From: Antedon mediterranea
Lineage: Eukaryota > Echinodermata > Crinoidea > Comatulida > Antedonidae
DNA: 64,000 nt
NCBI RefSeq assembly: GCF_964355755.1
Contig: NC_092672.1
Location: 16,366,501 to 16,430,500 of the forward strand
Direction of reading: 5' to 3'
A program made the translations under genes and the position numbers. The notes under the pieces are model-generated. The model was not told the origin of the DNA. It saw nothing but the letters and a program-made list of their open reading frames with translations, and did not search any database. Positions 31,701-45,000 of this stretch are shown piece by piece (positions within the stretch are counted from its first letter, which is position 1; the number at the start of each line of letters is the position of its first letter).

Positions 31701-33780
31701 AAGATCAGCGAGAGAGAGATAGATCAGCGAGAGATAGATAGATCAGCCAGAGAGAGATAGATCAGCGAGAGAGGGATAGATCAGCGAGAGAGATAGATCA
31801 GCGAGAGAGAGAGAGATAGATCAGCGAGAGAGATATAGATCAGCGAGAGAGAGATAGATCAGCGAGAGATAGATAGATCAGCGAGAGAGAGATAGATAGA
31901 TCAGCGAGAGTGAGATAGATAGATCAGCGAAAGAGAGATAGATCAGCGAGAGAGAGATAGTTAGATCAGCGAGAGATCAACGAGAGAGAGATAGATCAGC
32001 GAGAGAGATATAGATCAGTGAGAGAGAGATAGATCAGCGAGAGATAGATAGATAGATCAGCGAGAGAGAGATAGATAGATCAACGAGAGAGAGATAGATA
32101 GATCAGCGAGAGAGAGAGATAGATAGATCAGCGAGAGAGAGAGATAGATAGATCAGCTAGAGAGAGAGAGATAGAGATCAGCGAGAGAGAGAGAGATAGA
32201 TCAGCGAGAGAGAGATAGATAAGCGAGAGAGAGATAGATCAGCGAGAGAGAGATATATCAGCGAGAGAGAGATAGATCAGCGAGAGAGAGATAGATCAGC
32301 GAGAGAGATAGATCAGCGAGAGAGAGAGATAGATCAGCGAGAGAGAGAGATAGGTCAGCGAGAGAGAGATAGATCAGCGAGAGAGAGAGATAGATCAGCG
32401 AGAGAGATAGATCAGCGAGAGAGAGATAGATCAGCGAGAGAGATATAGATCAGCGAGAGAGAAATAGATCAGCGAGAGAGAGATAGATCAGCGAGAGAGA
32501 GATACATCAGCGAGAGAGATAGATCAGCGAGAGAGATAGATCAGCGAGAGAGATATAGATCAGCGAGAGAGATAGATCAGCGAGAGATAGATAGATCAGC
32601 GAAAGAGAGAGATAGTTAGATCAGCGAGAGAGAGAGAGAGATAGATCAGCGAGAGAGAGATAGATAGATCAGCGAGAAAGAGAGATATAGATCAGAGAGA
32701 GAGAGAGAGAGAGGTAGATCAGAGAGAGAGATAGATCAGCGAGAGAGAGATAGATCATTGAGAGAGAGATAGATCAATGAGAGAGAGATAGATCAGCGAG
32801 AGAGAGATAGATCAGCGAGAGAGAGATAGATCAGCGAGAGAGAGATAGATCAGCAAGAGAGAGAGATAGATCAGCGAGAGAGAGATAGATCAGCGAGAGA
32901 GAAATAGATCAGCGAGAGAGAGATAGATCAGTGAAAGAGAGATAGATCAGCGAGAGAGAGAGATAGATCAGCGAGAGAGAGATAGATCAGCGAGAGAGAG
33001 ATAGATCAGCGAGAGAGAGATAGATCAGCGAGAGAGAGAGATCAGCGAGAGAGAGATAGATCAGCGAGAGAGAGATAGATCAGCGGGAGAGAGATAGATC
33101 AGCGAGAGAGAGATAGTCGAGCGAGAGAGAGATAGATATATCAGCGAGAGATAGATAGATCAGCGAGAGAGAGATAGATAGATCAGCGAGAGAGAGATAG
33201 ATCAGCGAGAGAGAGATAGATAGATCAGCGAGAGAGAGATAGATCAGCGAGAGAGAGATAGATAGATCAGCGAGAGAAAGATAGATCAGCGAGAAAGAGA
33301 GAGATAGATCAGCAAGAGAGAGATAGATCAGCGAGAGATATAGATAGATCAGCGAGAGAGAGATAGATAGATCAGCGAGAGAGAGATAGATAGATCAGCG
33401 AGAGAGAGATAGATCAGCGAGAGATAGATAGATCAGCCAGAGAGAGATAGATCAGCGAGAGAGGGATAGATCAGCGAGAGAGATAGATCAGCGAGAGAGA
33501 GAGAGATAGATCAGCGAGAGAGATATAGATCAGCGAGAGAGAGATAGATCAGCGAGAGATAGATAGATCAGCAAGAGAGAGATAGATAGATCAGTGAGAG
33601 TGAGATAGATAGATCAGCGAAAGAGAGATAGATCAGCGAGAGAGAGATAGTTAGATCAGCGAGAGAGAGAGAGATAGATATGATAGAGAGAGAGAGAGAT
33701 CAGCGAGAGAGAGATAGATAGATCAGCGAGAGAGAGATAGTTAGATCAGCGAGAGAGAGAGAGAGATAAATCAGCGAGAG
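25770..33780 (+). repeat. GATAGATCAGCGAGAGAGA satellite, block 1
   Basis: Tandem 19-bp monomers have 13, 15, 17, 21 and 23-bp variants, differing mostly in the number of GA dinucleotides or by an added GATA (GATAGATAGATC). The first 600 bp are less regular (GA-rich, without GATA). The unit is about 79 percent purine on the plus strand. Point variants such as TCAACG, TCAGTG, TATATC, TTAGATC and GATAGGTC mark longer-period duplications. There are no genes; open frames through it are periodic. Confidence 0.95.
29570..33780 (+). repeat. Higher-order repeat of about 2.78 kb in block 1
   Basis: Rare markers recur at a constant distance: GATAGGTCAGCG near 29577 and 32352, GATCATTGAG near 29978 and 32754, and GAGTGAGATAG near 30828 and 33598. 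A shorter 1.08-kb period is nested (GAGTGAGATAG also near 31908). Confidence 0.7.
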
Positions 33781-33859
33781 CACATCCACGTCAAACAGCG
33801 AAAATGGGACATTAAGTGTTCCGAGAGCCGTTTTCATTGTTTAAGTTAGCCGGAGCCTT

Positions 33860-33910
33860 TTTCGATTGGCTATAAATAGAAAGTTCCCGAGCATTTCGAG
33901 CGACGCGAGT
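33860..33910 (+). promoter_or_regulatory. CCAAT/TATA core promoter candidate in the island
   Basis: CGATTGGC (inverted CCAAT, 33863-33870) directly abuts TATAAATAG (33871-33879). A GC-richer stretch with GAGCGACGCGAG follows at the right distance for a start near 33900-33910. It is the clearest Pol II core promoter pattern in the window. A second GATTGGC lies near the right end, at about 36048. Confidence 0.45.
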
Positions 33911-34284
33911 TCTGACTTCCGTGTTTTATAGGCTGTCTAAATTTCCCTTTTAACGGATTTATATTAAATTATATTGTTGTTTGATTTATTTCTGTTTATT
34001 AAGAACATTTATATTAAACAAAAACCACAACAATAGCAATTTTAGTTGATTATGGATTAATTGATTCGAATTCTAAGATAAACGTCTAAGCCAAATGTAA
34101 ACGTAAACAAAGCGAGTCATACGGCGAAAACAAAAAAGTGAAAACTAACTAATCTGTTAAAATAGCTAACATTAATTTGCAATTTTTAAATGAAATTCTG
34201 AAAACGCTATAATATAGTCTTATATGCATTTTCAAAGATTTCCAAATATAAGCTTGGGGTTATTTTTCAAACAAATTCTATAAG

Positions 34285-34479
34285 GAGTTGAAGATAGTGT
34301 ATTTTGAGCGAAAGTGCGGTGCGCGTAGGCCTAGGAAGACGCGGCAGGGCTGGAATACTCGTTTCCTTAGGCGACGAGAACGTCGGAAGATGCGCTCTAT
34401 CACTGGGCTCTCGATTTTAGTTCTTGTTAAGTGGATGATGCAGAATCTTATAATATGGGCTTATAAATTTTAAAATAAA
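34285..34479 (+). CDS. Small Arg-rich open frame followed by AATAAA
   Basis: The frame is open from at least 34285 to a stop at 34471-34473. It encodes a strongly basic stretch (CGARRPRKTRQGWNTRFLRR) and then a hydrophobic tail (SILVLVKWMMQNLIIW). The only in-frame ATG is at 34390, so a longer product would need an upstream exon; a TATAAG acceptor-like site lies just before it. AATAAA begins on the base after the stop. It is CpG-richer than its surroundings and about 400 bp downstream of the TATA element. It may be a real small gene or the end of a non-coding transcript. No family is recognised. Confidence 0.25.
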
Positions 34480-36098
34480 GTGCTGAACTTTCATTTTTCT
34501 TAAAATTATGAAGATTAGTGTGAAGTGAGGACTGTCTGCATGCCTGAACGGTTGACTTGGTAAAATACTGAAAAATCAGTAAATTAGTTAGGCCTAGCTA
34601 GGCTAATTAATTAATGTACAGTATATAATGTCATTATTTTTATGAATAGAGCTAAACCTACTAGTAGGCTTACTAGTAATCTCATAATAAATCTGTTAAT
34701 GTCACCTGTCACTAACATATGATTTATTTAAGTACAGTATATGCTGAAAATGTTTACTTTTTATCGGAGCTAAAATGAAATTTCATGGTTCCCTGCTTTT
34801 TATTATAATAATGGAGCAATAAATGAAATACAAATACACACCAATTAACATTTTAACTTTTAATATTATCACAAATTTCACCTTAAAAATCAGACAACAA
34901 GTTTTCTACATCAACTTAGCTAACATCTTTTGTACTAAGCCTAATCTTCGAAAAGATTTTCTTTACTGTAGTACTGTAGGCCTATTACCATTATTTATTT
35001 GCCGATTTGAAATGTACATTTAAACTTTATTAAACTACTGCACAACAACCAACCGCCACTTGAACCTTTAAATAAGTAAATTAGGATAAGTTAAAGTTTT
35101 TAAAAAATAAAATGTCTTTTTGGCATGCAATACATCTATAGATATCCATTATTACAGTATTAATAGTGCTTTTTCACATTATATGCCAGAGCAATTAATA
35201 TGACTCATAAGAAATTGTTGTTGATTTAATGCTATTTGTATTGAAGTATGTAGAACAATCCTCTGTGGTCTGTAAAAAAAAAACAACATTCAATTAATAA
35301 TAATCATTATTTAATTATATTTGTATATTTTACTTATTTTCTTAGGCCTAAAAACAACGCGCGCCCGACAATGAACACGCGCCAATAATGCACGCACTAC
35401 CCCACTATAGGCTAAAGCCTGGCTCTCCTACTGTACTACTAGGCCTAGACTATATTGATTTATAAATTAAAAAAAAGAGGCTTTGTAGAGTTTTATGATT
35501 AAAAACAGCTTTCCTATATATTATATGTTGCCCTTATTAATTTACAAAACCACATTTTTTATCTTATGGCGTAAAAAATGATTTTAGCTACAACCATGTG
35601 TTCCATTTTCAATAGTGAAATACCCAAGAAGGCACATGTTTAAGCAGCCATTAAAAAAAAATAAAAAATAACCCCAACGAGATTTTTTTATTAACTACTA
35701 TTGAAAAATCAAATATTCAGAAACTATAAAACCCACCTTCTCAAAAAATTGCGTTGTTTTATTACAGCCTCAACAAATTAGACGAAATTTTAACATTCGA
35801 ATAGCCTAAAATTGTTTAAAAAACATCGGTGTAATTCACCCTTGTTTCACACAAATATAATGGGTTCGTCGATTAAAAAACAATATCACGTGGTTCGTAG
35901 ATGCCTTGTCAAAGGTTTTCATGAATTATTCATTAGTAAATAAAACCAAAAGTTCCAATTGGCCAGTTTGCAAAAACCTAAGATTTACTTTTCAAAACAA
36001 AATTGCTTCCGGGTAATTGTCCACACTGTCTCGTGTGCAAAAACGATTGGCTGCCGATAGAGGGCTCACTACTTTTTGTCCCTGGTGAATCGAGTGTG
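34480..36098. other. Rest of the island, no gene seen
   Basis: AT-rich with scattered AGGCCTA words, an ACGCGCG-rich patch at 35357-35390, and poly-A/T tracts. The open frame at 34823 has no recognisable features. Confidence 0.4.
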
Positions 36099-39000
36099 AG
36101 AGAGAGATAGATAGATCAGCGAAAGAGAGAGAGAGAGAGAGATAGATCAGAGAGAGAGAGATAGATCAGAGAGAGAGAGAGAGAGATAGATCAGCGAGAG
36201 AGAGATAGATCAGCGAGAGAGAGATAGATGAGTGAGAGAGAGAGATAGATCAGCGAGAGAGAGATTGATCAGCGAGAGAGAGATAGATCAGCGGGAGAGA
36301 TAGATCAGAGGGAGAGAGATAGATCAGCGAGAGAGAGATAGATAAGCGCGAGAGAGATAGATCAGCGAGAGAGAGATAGATCAGCGAGAGAGAGATAGAT
36401 CAGCGAGAGAGAGATAGATCAGCGAGAGAGAGATAAATCAGCGAGAGAGAGATAGATCAGCGAGAGAGAGATAGATCAGCGAGAGAGATAGAGAGATAGA
36501 TAGATCAGCGACTGAGAGATAGATAGATCAGCGAGAGAGAGATAGATAGATAGATCAGCGAGAGAGAGATAGATAGATCAGCGAGAGAGAGATAGATAGA
36601 TCAGCGAGAGAGAGATAGATAGATCAGCGAGAGAGAGATAGATCAGCGAGAGAGAGATAGATAGATCAGCGAGAGAAAGATAGATCAGCGAGAGAGAGAG
36701 AGATAGATCAGCAAGAGAGAGATAGATCAGCGAGAGATATAGATAGATCAGCGAGAGAGAGATAGATAGATCAGCGAGAGAGAGATAGATAGATCAGCGA
36801 GAGAGAGATAGATCAGCGAGAGATAGATAGATCAGCCAGAAAGAGATAGATCAGCGAGAGAGAGATAGATCAGCGAGAGAGATAGATCAGCGAGAGAGAG
36901 AGATAGATCAGCGAGAGAGATATAGATCAGCGAGAGAGAGATAGATCAGCGAGAGATAGATAGATCAGCGAGAGAGAGATAGATAGATCAGCGAGAGTGA
37001 GATAGATAGATCAGCGAAAGAGAGATAGATCAGCGAGAGAGAGATAGTTAGATCAGCGAGAGATCAACGAGAGAGAGATAGATCAGCGAGAGAGATATAG
37101 ATCAGTGAGAGAGAGAGATAGATCAGCGAGAGATAGATAGATAGATCAGCGAGAGAGAGATAGATAGATCAACGAGAGAGAGATAGATAGATCAGCGAGA
37201 GAGAGATAGATCATGGAGAGAGAGATAGATAGATCAGCGAGAGAGAGAGATAGATAGATCAGCGAGAGAGAGAGATAGATAGATCAGCTAGAGAGAGAGA
37301 GATAGAGATCAGCGAGAGAGAGATAGATAGATCAGCGAGAGAGAGAGAGATAGTTAGATCAGCGAGAGAGAGAGAAAGATCAATGAGAGAGAGATAGATA
37401 GATCAGCGAGAGAGAGAGATAGATCAGAGAGAGAGAGATAGATCAGAGAGAGAGAGAGAGAGATCAGCGAGAGAGAGAGAGATCAGCGAGAGAGAGAGAT
37501 AGATCAGTGAGAGAGAGATAGATCAGCGAGAGAGAGATAGATCAGCGATAGAGAGATAGATCAGCGAGAGAGATAGATCAGCGGGAGAGAGATAGATCAG
37601 CGAGAGAGAGATAGATCAGCGAGAGAGAGATAGATCAGTTAGAGAGATAGATCAGCGAGAGAGAGAGAGAGAGAGATCAGCAAGAGAGAGATAGATCAGC
37701 GAGAGAGATAGATCAGCGAGAGAGAGATAGATCAGCGAGTGAGAGATAGATCAGTGAGAGAGAGATAGATCAGCAAGAGAGAGATAGATCAGCGAGAGAG
37801 AGATAGATCAGCGAGAGAGAGATAGATCAGCGTGAGAGAGATAGATCAGCGAGAGAGAGAGATAGATCAGCGAGAGAGAGATAGATCAGCGAGAGAGAGA
37901 TATATCAGCGAGAGAGAGATAGATCAGCGAGAGAGAGAGAGAGAGATCAGCAAGAGAGAGATAGATCAGCGAGAGAGAGATAGATCAGCGAGAGAGAGAT
38001 AGATCAGCGAGAGAGAGATAGATCAGCGTGAGAGAGATAGATCAGCGAGAGAGAGAGATAGATCAGCGAGAGAGAGATAGATCAGCGAGAGAGAGATATA
38101 TCAGCGAGAGAGAGATAGATCAGCGAGAGAGAGAGAGAGAGATCAGCGAGAGAGAGATAGATCAGCGAGAGAGAGATAGATCAGCGAGAGAGATAGATCA
38201 GCGAGAGATAGATAGATCAGCTAGAGAGAGAGAGATAGAGATCAGCGAGAGAGAGATAGATAGATCAGCGAGAGAGAGAGAGAGAGATAGTTAGATCAGC
38301 GAGAGAGAGAGATAGATCAATGAGAGAGAGATAGATAGATCAGCGAGAGAGAGAGATAGATCAGAGAGAGAGAGATAGATCAGAGAGAGAGAGATAGATC
38401 AGCGAGAGAGAGAGAGAGATCAGCGAGAGAGAGAGATAGATCAGTGAGAGAGAGATAGATCAGCGAGAGAGAGATAGATCAGCGATAGAGAGATAGATCA
38501 GCGAGAGAGATAGATCAGGGGGAGAGAGATAGATCAGCGAGAGAGAGATAGATCAGCGAGAGAGAGATAGATCAGTGAGAGAGATAGATCAGCGAGAGAG
38601 AGAGAGAGAGATCAGCAAGAGAGAGATAGATCAGCGAGAGAGATAGATCAGCGAGAGAGAGATAGATCAGCGAGAGAGAGATAGATCAGTGAGAGAGAGA
38701 TAGATCAGCGAGAGAGAGATAGATCAGCGAGAGAGAGATAGATCAGCGAGAGAGAGATAGATCAGCGAGAGAGAGATAGATCAGCGAGAGAGAGAGATAG
38801 ATCAGCGAGAGAGAGATAGATCAGCGAGAGAGAGATATATCAGCGAGAGAGAGATAGATCAGCGAGAGAGAGAGATAGATCAGCGAGAGAGAGATAGATC
38901 AGCGAGAGAGAGATAGATCAGCGAGAGAGATAGATCAGCGAGAGAGAGATAGATCAGCGAGAGAGAGAGATAGATAAGCGAGAGAGAGATAGATCAGCGA

Positions 39001-42000
39001 GAGAGAGATAGATCAGCGAGAGAGAGAGAGATAGATCAGCGAGAGAGAGATAGATCAGCGAGAGAGAGATAGATCAGCGAGAGAGAGATAGATCAGCGAG
39101 AGAGAGATAGATCCGCGAGAGAGAGATAGATCAGCGAGAGAGAGAGATAGATCAGCGATAGAGAGGATAGATCAGCGAGAGAGAGAGATAGATCAGCGAG
39201 AGAGAGATTGATCAGCGAGAGAGAGATAGATCAGCGAGAGAGAGATAGATCAGCGAGAGAGAGATAGATCAGCGAGAGAGAGATAGATCAGTGATAGAGA
39301 GATAGATCAGCGAGAGAGAGATAGATCAGCGAGAGAGAGATAGATCAGCGAGAGGGAGATAGATCAGCGAGAGAGAGATATATCAACGAGAGAGAGAGAT
39401 ATATTTCAGCGAGAGAGAGAGATAGATCAGCGAGAGAGAGATAGATCAGCGAGAGAGAGATAGATCAGCGAGAGAGATAGATCAGCGAGAGAGAGATAGA
39501 TCAGCGAGAGAGAGAGATAGATAAGCGAGAGAGAGATAGATCAGCGAGAGAGAGATAGATCAGCGAGAGAGAGAGAGATAGATCAGCGAGAGAGAGATAG
39601 ATCAGCGAGAGAGAGATAGATCAGCGAGAGAGAGATAGATCAGCGAGAGAGAGATAGATCCGCGAGAGAGAGATAGATCAGCGAGAGAGAGAGATAGATC
39701 AGCGATAGAGAGGATAGATCAGCGAGAGAGAGAGATAGATCAGCGAGAGAGAGATTGATCAGCGAGAGAGAGATAGATCAGCGAGAGAGAGATAGATCAG
39801 CGAGAGAGAGATAGATCAGCGAGAGAGAGATAGATCAGTGATAGAGAGATAGATCAGCGAGAGAGAGATAGATCAGCGAGAGAGAGATAGATCAGCGAGA
39901 GGGAGATAGATCAGCGAGAGAGAGATATATCAACGAGAGAGAGAGATATATTTCAGCGAGAGAGAGATATATCAGCGAGAGAGAGATAGATCAGCGAGAG
40001 AGAGATAGATCAGCGAGAGAGAGATAGATCAGCGAGAGAGAGATAGATCAGCGAGAGAGAGATAGATCAGCGAGAGGGAGAGAGATAGATCGGCGAGCGA
40101 GAAGACAGATCAGCGAGAGAGAGACAGATCAGTGAGAGAGAGATAGATCAGCGAGAGAGAGATTGATCAGCGAGAGAGAGATAGATCAGCGAGAGAGAGA
40201 TAGATCAGCGAGAGAGATAGATCAGCGAGAGAGAGAGATAGATCAGCGACAGAGAGATAGATCAGCGAGAGAGATAGATCAGCGAGAGAGAGATAGATCA
40301 GCGAGAGAGAGATAGATCAGCGAGAGAGAGATAGATCAGCGAGAGAGATAGATCAGCCAGAGGGAGATAGATCAGCCAGAGAGAGATAGATCAGCGTGAG
40401 AGAGATAGATCAGCGAGAGAGAGATAGATCAGCGAGAGAGAGAGATAGATCAGCGAGAGATATAGATCAGCGAGAGAGAGATAGATCAGCGAGAGAGAGA
40501 TAGATCAGCGAGAGAGAGATAGATCAGCGAGAGCGAGAGATAGATAGATCAGCGAGAGAGAAATAGATCAGCGAGAGAGAGATAGATCAGCGAGAGAGAG
40601 ATAGATCAGGGACAGAGAGATAGATAGATCAGCGAGAGAGAGATAGATCTGCGAGAGAGAGATAGATAGATCAGCGAGAGAGATATAGATCAGCGAGAGA
40701 GAGAGAGATAGATAGATCAGCGAGAGAGAGATTGATCAGCGAGAGAGAGATAGATAGATCAGCGAGAGAGAGATAGATCAGCGAGAGAGAGATAGATAGA
40801 TCAGCGAGAGAGAGATAGATCAGCGAGAGAGATATATATCAGCGAGAGAGAGATAGATCAGCGAGAGAGAGATAGATCAGCGAGAGAGAGAGAGAGAGAT
40901 AGATCAGCGAGAGAGAGATAGATCAGCGAGAGAGAGATAGATAGATCAGCGAGAGAGAGAGATAGATCAGCGAGAGAGAGATAGATAGATCAGCGAGAGA
41001 GAGAGATAGATAAGCGAGAGAGAGATATATAGATCAGCGAGAGAGAGATAGATTAGCGAGAGAGAGATTGATCAGCGAGAGAGAGGTAGATCAGCGAGAG
41101 AGAGATAGATCAGCGAGAGAGAGATAGATCAGCGAGAGAGAGATAGATAGATCAGCGAGAGAGAGAGATAGATCAGCGAAAGAGAGATAGATAGATCAGC
41201 GAGAGAGAGAGAGATAGATAAGCGAGAGAGAGATATATAGATCAGCGAGAGAGAGAAAGATCAGCGAGAGAGAGATTAATCAGCGAGAGAGAGGTAGATC
41301 AGCGAGAGAGAGATAGATCAGCGAGAGAGAGATAGATCAGCGAGAGAGAAATAGATCAGCGAGAAAGAGATAGATCAGCGAGAGAGATAGATCAGCGAGA
41401 GAGATAGATCAGTGAAAGAGAGATAGATCAGCGAGAGAGAGATAGATCAGCGAGAGAGAGATAGATCAGCCAGAGGGAGATAGATCAGCCAGAGAGAGAT
41501 AGATCAGCGTGAGAGAGATAGATCAGCGAGAGAGAGATAGATCAGCGAGAGAAAGAGATAGATCAGCAAGAGAGAGATAGATCAGCGAGAGACAGATAGA
41601 TCAGCGAGAGAGAGAGATAGATCAGCGAGAGGGTGATAGATCAGCGAGAGCGAGAGATAGATAGATCAGCGAGATAGAGATAGATCAGCGAGAGAGAGAG
41701 ATAGATCAGCGAGAGAGAGATAGATCAGGGACAGAGAGATAGATAGATCAGCGAGAGAGAGATAGATCTGCGAGAGAGAGATAGATAGATCAGCGAGAGA
41801 GATATAGATCAGCGTCAGAGATAGATAGGTCAGCGAGAGAGAGAGATAGATCAGCGAGAGAGAGAGAGATAGATAGATCAGCGAGAGAGAGATAGATCAG
41901 CGAGAGAGAGATAGATCAGAGAGAGAGAGAGATAGATCAGGGAGAGAGAGATATATATATCAGCGAGAGAGATAGATCAGCGAGAGAGAGATAGATCAGC

Positions 42001-45000
42001 GAGAGAGAGAGATAGATCAGCGAGAGAGAGATAGATCAGCGAGAGAGAGATAGATAGATCAGCGAGAGAGAACGAGATTGATCAGCGAGAGAGAGATAGA
42101 TAGATCAGCGAGAGAGAGAGATAGATCAGCGAGAGAGAGATAGATAGATCAGCGAGAGAGAGATAGATTAGCGAGAGAGAGATAGATAGATCAGCGAGAG
42201 AGAGAGATAGATCAGCGAGAGAGAGAGATAGATCAGCGAGAGAGAGAGAGAGAGAGATAAATCAGCGAGAGATAGATAGATAGATCAGCGAGAGAGAGAT
42301 AGATCAGCGACAGAGAGATAGATAGATCAGCGAGAGAGAGATAGATCAGCGAGAGAGAGAGATAGATCAGCGAGAAAGAGATAGATCAGCGACAGAGATA
42401 TAGATCAGCGAGAGAGATAGATCAGCGATAGAGAGATAGATCAGCGAGAGAGAGAGATAGATCAGCGAGAGAGAGAGAGATAGATCAACGAGAGAGAGGT
42501 AGATCATCGAGCGAGAGATAGAACAGCGAGAGAGAGTTAGATCAGCGAGAGAGAGAGATATATCAGCGACAGAGAGATAGATCAGCGAGAGATAGATCAG
42601 CGAGAGAGAGAGATAGATCAGCGAGAGAGAGATAGATCAGCGAGAGAGAGAGAGATAGATAGATCAGCGAGAAAGAGAGATAGATCGGCGAGAGAGAGAT
42701 AGATAGATCAGCGAGAGAGAGATAGATCAGCGACAGAGAGATAGATAGATAAGCGAGAGAGAGATAGATCAGCGAGAGAGAGAGATAGATAGATCAGCGA
42801 GAGAGAGATAGATCAGCGACAGAGAGATAGATCAGCGAGAGAGATAGATCAGCGAGAGAGAGATAGATCAGCGAGAGAGAGATAGATCAGCGAGAGAGAG
42901 GTAGATCAGCGAGCGAGAGATAGATCAGCGAGAGAGAGATAGATCAGCGAGAGAGAGATAGATCAGCGAGAGAGAGAGATAGATCAGTGAGAGAGAGATA
43001 GATCAGCGAGAGCGAGAGATAGATCAGCGAGAGAGAGATAGATCAGCGAGAGAGAGAGATAGATAGATCAGTGAGAGAGAGATAGATCAGCGAGAGAGAG
43101 ATAGATAGATCAGCGAGAGAGAGAGATAGATCAGCGACAGAGAGATAGATAGATCAGCGAGAGAGAGATAGATCAGCGAGAGAGAGATAGATAGATCAGC
43201 GAGAGAGATATAGATCAGCGACATAGAGATAGATCAGCGAGAGAGATAGATCAGCGCGAGAGATAGATCAGCGAGAGAGAGATAGATCAACGAGAGAGAG
43301 ATAGATCAGCGAGAGAGATAGATCAGCCAGAGAGAGATAGATCAGCGAGAGAGAGAGAGAGATAGATCAGCGAGAGAGAGATAGATCAGCGAGAGAGAGA
43401 TAGATCAGCGAGAGAGAGATAGATCAGTGAGAGAGAGATAGATCAGCGAGAGAGAGATAGATCAGCGAGAGAGAGAGAGATCAGCGAGAGAGATAGATCA
43501 GCGAGAGAGAGATATATCAGCGAGAGAGAGATAGATCAGCGAGAGAGATAGATCAGCGAGAGAGAAATAGATCAGCGAGAGAGAGATAGATCAGCGAGAG
43601 AGAGAGAGATAGATAGATCAGCAAAAGAGAGAGAGATAGATAGATAAGCGAGAGAGAGAGATAGATAGATCAGCGAGAGAGAGAGAGAGAGATCAGCGAG
43701 AGAGAGATAGATAGATCAGCGAGAGAGAGAGATAGTTAGATCAGCGAGAGAGAGAGATAGATCAGCGAGAGAGAGATAGATATATCAGCGAGAGAGAGAG
43801 AGAGAGAGCGATAGATCAGAGAGAGAGAGAGAGATAGATCAGCGAGAGATAGAGATAGATAGATCAGCGAGAGAGAGAGAGAGATCAGCGAGAGAGAGAT
43901 AGATAGATCAGCGAGAGAGAGAGAGATAGTTAGATCAGCGAGAGAAAGAGAGATAGATCAGCGAGAGAGAGAGAGATAGATAGATCAGCGAGAGAGAAAT
44001 AGATCAGAGAGAGAGAGAGAGATAGATCAGAGAGAGAGAGATAGATCAGCGAGAGAGAGATAGATCAGCGAGAGAGAGATAGATCAGTGAGAGAGAGATA
44101 GATCAGCGAGAGAGAGATAGATCAGCGAGTGAGAGATAGATCAGCGAGAGAGAGATAGATCAGCGAGAGAGAGATAGATCAGCGAGAGAGAGAGATAGAT
44201 CAGCGGGAGAGATAGATCAGCGAGAGAGTGATAGATCAGCGAGAGAGAGAGATCAGCGAGAGAGAGATAGATCAGCGAGAGAGATAGATCAGCGGGAGAG
44301 AGATAGATCAGCGAGAGAGAGAGATAGATGAGCGAGAGAGAGATAGATATATCAGCGAGAGATAGATAGATCAGCGAGAGAGAGATAGATAGATCAGCGA
44401 GAGAGAGATAGATCAGCGAGAGAGAGATAGATAGATCAACGAGAGAGAGATAGATCAGCGAGAGAGAGATAGATAGATCAGCGAGAGAAAGATAGATCAG
44501 CGAGAGAGAGAGAGATAGATAGATCAGCGAGAGAGAGATAGATCAGCGAGAGATAGATAGATCAGCCAGAGAGAGATAGATCAGCGAGAGAGAGATAGAT
44601 CAGCGAGAGAAAGATAGATCAGCGAGAGAGAGATAGATCAGCGAGAGAGAGATATATCAGCGAGAGAGAGATAGATCAGCGAGAGAGAGATAGATCAGCG
44701 AGAGAGATAGATCAGCGACAGAGAGATAGATCAGCGAGAGAGAGAGAGATATATAGGCGGGAGAGAGATATATCAGCGAGAGAGAGATAGATCAGCGAGA
44801 GAGATAGATCAGCGAGAGAGATAGATCAGCGTGAAAGATATAGATCAGCGAGAGAGAGATAGATCAGCGAGAGAGAGATAGATCAGCGAGAGAGATAGAT
44901 AGATTAGCGAGAGAGATAGATCAGCGAGGGAGAGATAGATCAGCGAGAGAGAGATAGATCAGCGAGAGAGAGATAGATCAGCGAGAAAGAGATAGATCAG

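Larger units (their letters stand above)
33781..36098 (+). mobile_element. 2.3-kb non-satellite island inserted in the satellite
   Basis: The satellite breaks at CAGCGAGAG|CACATCC and resumes at GAGTGTG|AGAGAGATAG. The flanks join into the arrangement seen uninterrupted near 30,990-31,000, the paralogous position in the 2.78-kb higher-order repeat. The island therefore entered one copy after that duplication. Its ends are CACA...TGTG, only a 4-bp inverted match, with an AGAG-type duplication that the GA repeat makes ambiguous. Inside are a promoter-like start, one small open frame with AATAAA, AGGCCTA words, and AT-rich DNA without recognisable domains. It could be an insertion of unknown class or captured host DNA. 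Confidence 0.6.

Noticed and set aside
25956-38294. Open frames in the satellite (Ser/Leu-rich minus, Arg/Glu-rich plus)
   Set aside because: The monomer is 19 bp, not a multiple of three, and TAG falls in GATAGA; long frames arise only where length variants happen to avoid it.
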